Shown one piece after another: positions 7,910 to 13,433 of a stretch of DNA of 25,553 bases (position 1 is the stretch's first letter; each line of letters opens with the position of its first letter). The stretch comes from Flemingiibacterium sp045635785 (GTDB lineage: Bacteria > Bacillota > Clostridia > Oscillospirales > CAG-272), in NCBI GenBank assembly GCA_045635785.1, contig JAZTWJ010000074.1:1-25553 (forward strand), written 5' to 3'. The translations under genes and the position numbers were made by a program. The notes beneath the pieces were generated by a model that was given only the letters and a program-made list of their open reading frames with translations, did no database searches and was not told the DNA's origin.

Positions 7910-9516
7910 GCATGAATAACGAGAATTGGAACAACAACCGCGATGATGAGCAGAAGATCGATCGCAGCGAATCCACCTTATTCGCTGCGCCGGCTCCCGA
8001 GACGAAAACATTTACTGCTCGCCGCCGCGAAAGCAGCTTGAAAAAACAGCGCAAAACGGCAATCATCCTTGCTATCGTTGTTGTCGTTGCCATTTTGGCA
8101 TACTTCTTTGTGGTGAAGCCGATTGTCAACTATGTGGAGGAAGTCATAAAGCCCGAGATTGAGCTGTTAGAAGGCGAGGTCCTCGGAACCAGTGATCGAA
8201 TCCTCCTGTTCGATCAGCTGGAGAGAGACGAGATCAAAGAGATCAAGGTTCATAACGAGTATGGCGAATTCGGATTCTATTACGACGAGGATGCTGAAAC
8301 GTTTTATGTAACCGGATACCCCTCGGCTCCCTATGACAAGGAAAAAATTGCGTCCCTCATTGTCAGCACAGGCTACACGCTTTCTATAAAGCGCGTCACC
8401 ACAGAGTGCGAAAATTGGGAAGAATACGGTCTTGCGGACAGCGACAATCCGGCTTGGTATACCATCATCGGCCGTAAGGGTGAGAATCACACCGTTTATA
8501 TTGGGGATGCCATTCCCACAGGCGCCGGCTATTATGTCCGCTACAAGGACAGAAATGCGGTGTATATCCTTGATTCCACGTTGGGCGACACAGTGCTTCA
8601 GCCGCTGGAGAATATGATCACACCCGCGTTGGTGCTTCCCATGAATGCCAACGACTATTTCACTCTTGAAAACTTTACGATCATGAAGGACGACGAGGTT
8701 TCCGTTATGATCACCTTCCTCGACGAGGAAGAAAAGGTGGAAGCAGGCTCCTTGAGCGCCTACAGAATGCTGGCACCTGCCAACTACACCGTCAACGAAT
8801 CCAACTATTCGCAGGCGTTGCAGGCGTTGGCATCGCTCACCGGCACGTCCACGCTGATATATGATCCCACCGAGGAGGAATTGAAGCAATACGGCCTTGA
8901 CAAGCCGGAATATGTGCTGTATTACACCTATCAGGGAATTGAGCAGTACATCATGTTCTCCAAATCCGAATCGGGCAACTACTACGCATATACCTTGCTG
9001 TTCGATCTCATTACCGAGCTGCCGACAGAGATGATGCAGTGGCTTGATTGGGATCTCATCCAATGGGTGGATATATCCGTCTTCATGATGGACATCAATG
9101 ATGTCAAGAGCATCAAGGTGGACAGCGAAACCGCAACGCGCATCTTTGATCTGGAGGGCGAGGGACAGGAGCTGACCGTCACCGAGCGTGAGACAGGCTT
9201 CAAACCCGAAGTCCAAAATTTCCGACAGTTCTACAAGACACTGCTGACGATCTATATGCAGGGCTACGTCGAACTGACCGAGGAAGAGATCAAGGCGCTG
9301 GACGATGAGAAGGATCTGTATATGACTCTGACCATCGAAACGCGTGCGGGCAAGACGAAGGTCTACAAATTCTATCCCTATTCCACGCGTCGCGCATATT
9401 ACACCGTGGACGGAAAGGGCGAATTCTATGTCCTTCGCGATATGGTGACCAAGGTCATCACCGATGCGGAGAAGATCATGACCAATACGCCCGTTGACTC
9501 GGAAGCGCACAGCTAA
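7906..9516 (+). CDS. DUF4340 domain-containing membrane-anchored protein
   Basis: The 536-residue protein has a hydrophilic, Asn-rich cytosolic head (1-50), one membrane segment (about 51-70, IILAIVVVVAILAYFFVV), and a long outward domain. That domain shows the repeated beta-rich pattern of DUF4340, including segments such as EEYGLADSDNPAWYTI and KQYGLDKPEYVLYY. DUF4340 proteins regularly follow GldG homologues, so it is probably the fourth subunit of this transporter. The start at 7906 is preferred over an upstream in-frame ATG (7870): AGGAGA (7892-7897) is correctly spaced and the ATGA overlap with the upstream stop indicates coupling. A strong hairpin follows 12 bases after the stop, closing the operon. 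Confidence 0.85.
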   Translation: MSMNNENWNNNRDDEQKIDRSESTLFAAPAPETKTFTARRRESSLKKQRKTAIILAIVVVVAILAYFFVVKPIVNYVEEVIKPEIELLEGEVLGTSDRILLFDQLERDEIKEIKVHNEYGEFGFYYDEDAETFYVTGYPSAPYDKEKIASLIVSTGYTLSIKRVTTECENWEEYGLADSDNPAWYTIIGRKGENHTVYIGDAIPTGAGYYVRYKDRNAVYILDSTLGDTVLQPLENMITPALVLPMNANDYFTLENFTIMKDDEVSVMITFLDEEEKVEAGSLSAYRMLAPANYTVNESNYSQALQALASLTGTSTLIYDPTEEELKQYGLDKPEYVLYYTYQGIEQYIMFSKSESGNYYAYTLLFDLITELPTEMMQWLDWDLIQWVDISVFMMDINDVKSIKVDSETATRIFDLEGEGQELTVTERETGFKPEVQNFRQFYKTLLTIYMQGYVELTEEEIKALDDEKDLYMTLTIETRAGKTKVYKFYPYSTRRAYYTVDGKGEFYVLRDMVTKVITDAEKIMTNTPVDSEAHS

Positions 9517-9528
9517 AATCGCATCTTT

Positions 9529-9558
9529 AGAAAGCACCTGCTTCAGCAGGTGCTTTCT
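9529..9558 (+). terminator. Strong hairpin terminator after the Gld-type operon
   Basis: AGAAAGCACCTGCT and AGCAGGTGCTTTCT are perfect 14-base inverted arms with two bases between them. The downstream arm ends in a T-rich stretch (CTTTCT) rather than being followed by a pure T run. The symmetry would let it work on either strand. Confidence 0.75.
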
Positions 9559-9684
9559 GCGGCAGAATGGGCAGATGGGCGCCTTCTTTACGAAAAAACA
9601 CGAATTTTGATAAAAGCTTGTCATTTTACATAAATATCCGCCAATAATAAGCGTTGAATTTTCAAAATAAAGATGCGTAAATGT

Positions 9685-9713
9685 TTGAAATCTTTTCAAA
9701 TTTGTGGTATAAT
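9685..9713 (+). promoter_or_regulatory. Consensus promoter for the PHP-rnhA pair
   Basis: TTGAAA (9685-9690), a 17-base spacer and a perfect TATAAT (9708-9713). The predicted start near 9720 is only about 13 bases before the first TTG start codon. Confidence 0.8.
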
Positions 9714-9732
9714 ATATTGTGGATAAATTTTT

Positions 9733-10449
9733 TTGAAACGAAGTGATTGGTTGCAATATAAATACGAAACGCATTCTCACACCTCCCAGACGAGCAAATG
9801 CTCCCGCATCAGCGGTGCGGATCTGGCGCGCTTTTATCACTCGCTGGGATATACGGGGCTGTTTGTTACGGATCATTTTTTCAACGGCAATACCTTGGTG
9901 CCCCACAATCTGCCCTGGCAGGAGCGTGTGGAATGGCTGGAAAAAGGCTATTTGGAAGCCAAGGCTGTGGGCGATGCGATCGGTCTTGATGTGTTCTTTG
10001 CATGGGAATACTCGGTGCAGGGCAACGACTTTTTGATTTACGGACTAGATCGCGACTGGTTGCTTGATCATCCCGAACAGATGGAATGGAAATCGCGGGA
10101 ATATATGGCGCGTGTGCGCGAGGACGGCGGCACGGTCATTCATGCGCATCCTTTCCGCGAGGCGGGATATATTGATCACATTCGTCTCCTGCCTCGCGAC
10201 AGCGACGGCGTGGAGATCCTCAATGCCAGCATGTCGGAGGATGTCAACCGACGCGCCGCATGGTATGCGGAGAGCTATGGGCTTTGCATTTCTGCCGGTT
10301 CGGATAATCATGTGGGCAAACGCGAGAAGTTGGCAGGTGTCTATCTGCCCGAGAGGATTGCGTCACCGCAGGATTTCTGCCGTTTGATCAAAGAGGGCAA
10401 TGCGGAGATTTTCCTCGACCGTTATGATGCGGACGGGAACCGTCTGTAA
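9733..10449 (+). CDS. PHP-domain metal-dependent phosphoesterase
   Basis: PHP-domain proteins hydrolyse phosphoester bonds with a multinuclear metal centre. The ligand pattern is complete over 238 residues: HSH at 14-16, Asp47-His48 in VTDHF, Glu92 in AWEYS, His137 and His139 in VIHAHPF, Glu161 in VEILN, and Asp191/His193 in GSDNH. This resembles stand-alone PHP phosphatases rather than the polymerase PHP domain. The substrate is unknown. There is no ATG at the front. The first TTG (9733) would give a leader of only about 13 nt with no ribosome site. A second in-frame TTG (9751) is preceded by GAAGTGA and would remove six residues without touching the active site. RNase HI follows 32 bases downstream, probably on the same message. 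Confidence 0.85.
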   Translation: MKRSDWLQYKYETHSHTSQTSKCSRISGADLARFYHSLGYTGLFVTDHFFNGNTLVPHNLPWQERVEWLEKGYLEAKAVGDAIGLDVFFAWEYSVQGNDFLIYGLDRDWLLDHPEQMEWKSREYMARVREDGGTVIHAHPFREAGYIDHIRLLPRDSDGVEILNASMSEDVNRRAAWYAESYGLCISAGSDNHVGKREKLAGVYLPERIASPQDFCRLIKEGNAEIFLDRYDADGNRL

Positions 10450-10481
10450 ATCTCCTGTCATAAGGAGGAAAACGAAAAATC

Positions 10482-10919
10482 ATGAAACACGTTGATATTT
10501 ACACCGACGGTGCCTGCAAGCACAATCCCGGTCCCGGCGGCTGGGGCGCGGTACTCGTGTATGGAATAAAAGAGCTGGAACTATCCGGCGGCGAGGCAAA
10601 CACCACCAACAATCGTATGGAGCTGATGGCTGCCATCAGCGCGCTAAGTGCCTTGAAGGAGCCTTGCGATGTCACGCTGACCTCCGATTCCAAGTACATG
10701 ATCGACTCCATCGAAAAACGTTGGGTCTACGGTTGGAAAAGCCGCGGCTGGGTGAAGTCGGACAAATCCCCCGCGCTCAACCCCGATCTGTGGGAAAAGC
10801 TGCTGACGCTGCTTGAGATCCACAAGGTCAAATTGGTGTGGGTAAAGGGACATGCGGGGCATCCCTACAACGAAAGGTGCGACGCGCTGGCATGCGAGCA
10901 GGCGGAACGCTTCCGTTGA
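10482..10919 (+). CDS. rnhA: Ribonuclease HI
   Basis: RNase HI cuts the RNA strand of RNA-DNA hybrids, removing R-loops and primers. The 145-residue protein carries the full catalytic set: Asp9 in IYTDGACKHNPGPGGWG, Glu47 in NNRMELMAA, Asp69 in TSDSKYM, His124 in VKGHAGHPYNERCD, and Asp134. The basic handle region (KRWVYGWKSRGWVKSD, about 79-94) is present, as in E. coli-type enzymes. An AAGGAGG site lies at 10462-10468, slightly far from the ATG (13 bases). No hairpin follows, and the next promoter lies within 60 bases. Confidence 0.95.
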   Translation: MKHVDIYTDGACKHNPGPGGWGAVLVYGIKELELSGGEANTTNNRMELMAAISALSALKEPCDVTLTSDSKYMIDSIEKRWVYGWKSRGWVKSDKSPALNPDLWEKLLTLLEIHKVKLVWVKGHAGHPYNERCDALACEQAERFR

Positions 10920-10955
10920 TTTACAAAATATTTACACTGTGAAAACGGTTCGTGA

Positions 10956-10984
10956 TTGAAATGTACACCGAAACGATATAAAAT
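10956..10984 (+). promoter_or_regulatory. Promoter for the nifS-nifU pair
   Basis: TTGAAA (10956-10961), a 17-base spacer and TAAAAT (10979-10984), ending 60 bases upstream of the nifS start. No IscR gene or obvious palindromic operator is seen beside it. Confidence 0.6.
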
Positions 10985-11044
10985 GATCATAACGAAGTAC
11001 TTGCAAATATATCTTTCACAAAACGAAAGGAATGGATAAATACT

Positions 11045-12217
11045 ATGGCAGAGCGATTGGTTTACGCCGACAATGCGGCGACCACATCCACATCTCCCGC
11101 TGTTTTGGAGGCGATGATGCCCTATTTCGGCGAGGTTTACGGCAATCCCTCCAGCCTTCATCAAAAGGGCAGAGCCGCGAAGACGGCGATCACTGAGGCG
11201 CGCGAGAAGATCGCATCGCTTCTCGGATGCAAGGCAGGCGAGATCTATTTCACCGCCAGCGGTTCCGAGGCGGACAATTGGGCGATCAAGGGCGCGGCAC
11301 ACGCGCATGCAAAAAAAGGAAAGCACATCATTTCCACGAAAATCGAGCATCATGCGGTTCTCCATTCGATGGAAGCTCTGGAGAAGGAAGGCTTTGAGGT
11401 CACCTATCTGGATGTGGACAGCGAAGGTCTGGTAACGCCCGAGGCGGTTGTGGCGGCGATGCGTGAGGATACGATCCTTGTTGAGGTCATGTATGCCAAC
11501 AACGAGGTGGGTACCATTGAGCCGATCCGCGAGATTGCGGCGGCGGTCAAGGAGAAGAATCCCAAGTGCCTCGTCTTTACCGATGCGGTGCAGGCGGTGG
11601 GCGCCGTTCCGATCAACATTGCGGAGCTTGGCGTGGATATGCTCAGTCTGTCGGGCCACAAGATCCATGCACCCAAGGGTATCGGCGCGCTTTATGTTCG
11701 CAACGGCGTTCGCATCTTGAATTTGATCGACGGCGGCGGTCAGGAGCGCTCCAAGCGCGGCGGCACCGAAAATGTGGCATACATCGTCGGTCTTGCAAAG
11801 GCGCTGGAGGATGCGATCGCGGGCATTCCCGAAAATGCCGGAGTGGAAGCCATGCGTGACCGTCTGATCAACGAGATCCTTGCAAAGATCCCCCATACGC
11901 GCCTGAACGGATCCCGCACGGAAAGGCTTCCCGGAAATGTGAACGTTTCCTTCCAATTTATCGAGGGCGAGAGCCTGCTTCTGCTACTCGATATGGCAGG
12001 CATCTGTGCATCCACCGGATCTGCATGCTCGTCCAGCTCCTTGGAGCCTTCGCATGTACTGCTTTCCATCGGCGTTCCGGTGGAGGAAGCGCATGGCTCC
12101 CTTCGTCTTTCCCTCGGCAGAGACAATACGGAGGCGGATGTGGACTATATTCTTGAGAAACTGCCCCCCATCGTGCAGCGGCTTCGCGATATGAGCCCGC
12201 TTTACAACGCACAGTGA
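11045..12217 (+). CDS. nifS: Cysteine desulfurase (NifS/IscS type)
   Basis: This PLP enzyme turns L-cysteine into alanine and a protein-bound persulfide that feeds Fe-S cluster assembly. The 390-residue sequence shows VYADNAATTSTSP at the start, the EHHAVLHSME block with His102-His103, Asp180 and Gln183 for cofactor contact, PLP lysine 206 in LSGHKIHAPKG, and the catalytic Cys328 in ASTGSACSSSSLEPSHVL. This is the group I (NifS/IscS) loop rather than the SufS type. The ribosome site AAAGGA is about 13 bases upstream of the ATG. Another ATG at 11032 is out of frame. The scaffold gene follows 24 bases later, so the pair is a complete minimal sulfur-donor and scaffold unit. Confidence 0.95.
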   Translation: MAERLVYADNAATTSTSPAVLEAMMPYFGEVYGNPSSLHQKGRAAKTAITEAREKIASLLGCKAGEIYFTASGSEADNWAIKGAAHAHAKKGKHIISTKIEHHAVLHSMEALEKEGFEVTYLDVDSEGLVTPEAVVAAMREDTILVEVMYANNEVGTIEPIREIAAAVKEKNPKCLVFTDAVQAVGAVPINIAELGVDMLSLSGHKIHAPKGIGALYVRNGVRILNLIDGGGQERSKRGGTENVAYIVGLAKALEDAIAGIPENAGVEAMRDRLINEILAKIPHTRLNGSRTERLPGNVNVSFQFIEGESLLLLLDMAGICASTGSACSSSSLEPSHVLLSIGVPVEEAHGSLRLSLGRDNTEADVDYILEKLPPIVQRLRDMSPLYNAQ

Positions 12218-12241
12218 ATATATAATAAGGAGAAAAACAGA

Positions 12242-12673
12242 ATGTACAGCGAAAAAGTGATGGATCATTTTGCTAATCCGCGCAACGTCGGTGAAATCGA
12301 GAATGCGGATGCGGTCGGCGAGGTCGGCAATGCCACCTGCGGCGACATTATGAAAATGTATCTGAAGATCAATGACGACGGTGTGATCGAGGATGTAAAA
12401 TTCAAGACATTCGGATGCGGTGCGGCGATCGCCACCTCGTCGATGGCGACGGAGCTGATCAAGGGAAAAACCGTGGAGGAAGCGCTCAAGCTGACCAACA
12501 AAGCGGTTATCGAGGCTTTGGACGGGCTTCCGCCCCAGAAGATCCATTGCTCTGTGCTTGCCGAGGAGGCAGTCAAAGATGCAATCGCCGATTACTATGA
12601 CAAGAAGGGAATCAAGCACGACCTTCGCACAGGCTGCAGCGGTCACTGCGCGACCTGTACCAAACAGCACTGA
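12242..12673 (+). CDS. nifU: Fe-S cluster assembly scaffold protein (NifU N-terminal/IscU type) with a cysteine-rich tail
   Basis: The protein receives sulfur from the adjacent NifS and builds a transient Fe-S cluster. Its 143 residues start MYSEKVMDHFANPRNVG and contain the three scaffold cysteines Cys33 (NATCGD), Cys59 (TFGCGAAIATSS) and Cys103 (KIHCSVLAEEA), with Asp35 beside the first. The fold ends near residue 124. A further tail of about 19 residues contains Cys132, Cys136 and Cys139 in a C-x3-C-x2-C pattern, plus His135 and His143, which could bind metal or a second cluster. E. coli IscU does not have this tail. A TAAGGAG site supports the ATG, and a terminator follows within ten bases. 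Confidence 0.93.
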   Translation: MYSEKVMDHFANPRNVGEIENADAVGEVGNATCGDIMKMYLKINDDGVIEDVKFKTFGCGAAIATSSMATELIKGKTVEEALKLTNKAVIEALDGLPPQKIHCSVLAEEAVKDAIADYYDKKGIKHDLRTGCSGHCATCTKQH

Positions 12674-12679
12674 ACGATG

Positions 12680-12708
12680 AGCGGCGCCGTAAAACGACGC
12701 CGCTTTTT
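12680..12708 (+). terminator. Rho-independent terminator after nifU
   Basis: AGCGGCG (12680-12686) pairs with CGCCGCT (12698-12704), with a further CGT/ACG pairing inside the loop, followed by a T run to 12708. It starts seven bases after the nifU stop. Confidence 0.85.
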
Positions 12709-13196
12709 GCATGCGCGTGTTCAGACAGCGATCACATTCGTAAGGATTCGTTCATCGTTTGTACAGCGAAACGTTTCAAATACACCCCATAAAATAACAA
12801 AAACAAGAAGAAAAAACATAAAATGGCAAAAATAACCCGAAATGCGATGAATTTGTGCATTTTGTATACATGTAGAAAAATGATGTCCAAAATTGTGCAA
12901 GATGCACTATTCATCATACGACATATGTGTCGTATCGACATGCGGAAATACGGGTAATAACAGTAAATAATATTTACAATTAAACGAACGTAACGCACAA
13001 TACGAAAAAAATATAGAAATATAGCATCAAAAAGCAAACGAATCAGTAAAATATAATTACATTCGTTGTTTGTTTTGGCCGGCCGCGATGAGCGGAAACG
13101 AGCATGGAGTTCCTCGGGCATTTGTGAACGAGCGGTCGTGCCTCTCAAGAAGGCATTTCGGGGCTTTTATCGAAAGACTGAACAAAAATGCCACTC
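12709..13196. other. Gene-free region upstream of the sugar operon, rich in short palindromes
   Basis: I find no supported gene here. The first 350 bases are AT-rich; a GC-richer patch starts near 13075. Palindromic elements are GAAACGTTTC (12769-12778, LacI-operator-like symmetry around CG), ATACGACA/TGTCGTAT (12916-12935), AACGAAT/ATTCGTT (13037-13067, around a TATAAT at 13052-13057) and GGCATTT/AAATGCC (13152-13192, ending four bases before the -35 box). Open frames on both strands lack ribosome sites and start at TTG. The region most likely holds control sites for the operon that follows. Confidence 0.5.
12916..12935. promoter_or_regulatory. Perfect 8-bp inverted repeat, possible regulator binding site
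   Basis: ATACGACA and TGTCGTAT flank TATG. The length and symmetry suit a dimeric DNA-binding protein, but the site is about 280 bases upstream of the nearest clear promoter. No regulator gene lies in the window. Confidence 0.3.
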
Positions 13197-13225
13197 TTGA
13201 CTTTTTTCGGTGGTTGTGTTATTAT
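13197..13225 (+). promoter_or_regulatory. Promoter of the solute-binding protein / DUF5696 operon
   Basis: TTGACT (13197-13202), 17 bases and TATTAT (13220-13225), with a TATAAT overlapping one turn further on. Transcription would start near 13232, giving a leader of about 200 nt before the ATG at 13434. An inverted repeat (GGCATTT/AAATGCC, 13152-13192) sits directly upstream. Confidence 0.65.
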
Positions 13226-13433
13226 AATTGTATGAAAAATCGGAGGAGTGTCCCCAAATGGCGGCAAACGACGATTTATTCACGGTATGACCGATACAAA
13301 GCGTTCCTATGGCGATACAGTACACATTTGTGCCACACATGTGGCTGTCTGCGATGGAACGTGGTAAAACGGCTCGTACTGTTTTTGCGATTCTGTTCCC
13401 TTCAACGAAAAAACTTGGCAGGAGGAAATGTTA
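13226..13433 (+). promoter_or_regulatory. Long structured 5' leader with two tiny coupled frames and a terminator-like stem
   Basis: After the promoter come GGAGG (13242-13246) and an ATG frame of ten codons (13258-13290). It overlaps by ATGA a second frame of 26 codons (13287-13367) whose peptide has two cysteines. ACAGTAC (13317-13323, inside frame two) can pair with GTACTGT (13376-13382), followed by four more T. A small hairpin GCCAC-ACAT-GTGGC (13332-13345) sits inside the loop. The layout could be an attenuator. No known riboswitch is recognised. The 7-bp closing stem spans a loop of about 50 bases, so it may be chance. Confidence 0.35.

Noticed and set aside
8167..9906. 579-codon open frame on the minus strand
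   Set aside because: It runs across the DUF4340 gene, the terminator hairpin and the PHP promoter, which no real gene would do.
12769..12778. Catabolite-control (cre) site at GAAACGTTTC
   Set aside because: Centred on CG, it mismatches the cre consensus at several fixed outer positions, so only a generic LacI-like symmetry can be claimed.
13075..13084. GGCCGGCC-containing stretch resembling a cloning site
   Set aside because: It is an 8-base palindrome in natural-looking context, with no vector sequence beside it, so chance is sufficient.
12732..13148. 138-codon hydrophobic frame on the minus strand in the gene-free block
   Set aside because: It starts at TTG without a ribosome site. The hydrophobic, Phe/Ile-rich product is what AT-rich non-coding DNA gives by chance. 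It remains the only sizeable frame confined to that block.
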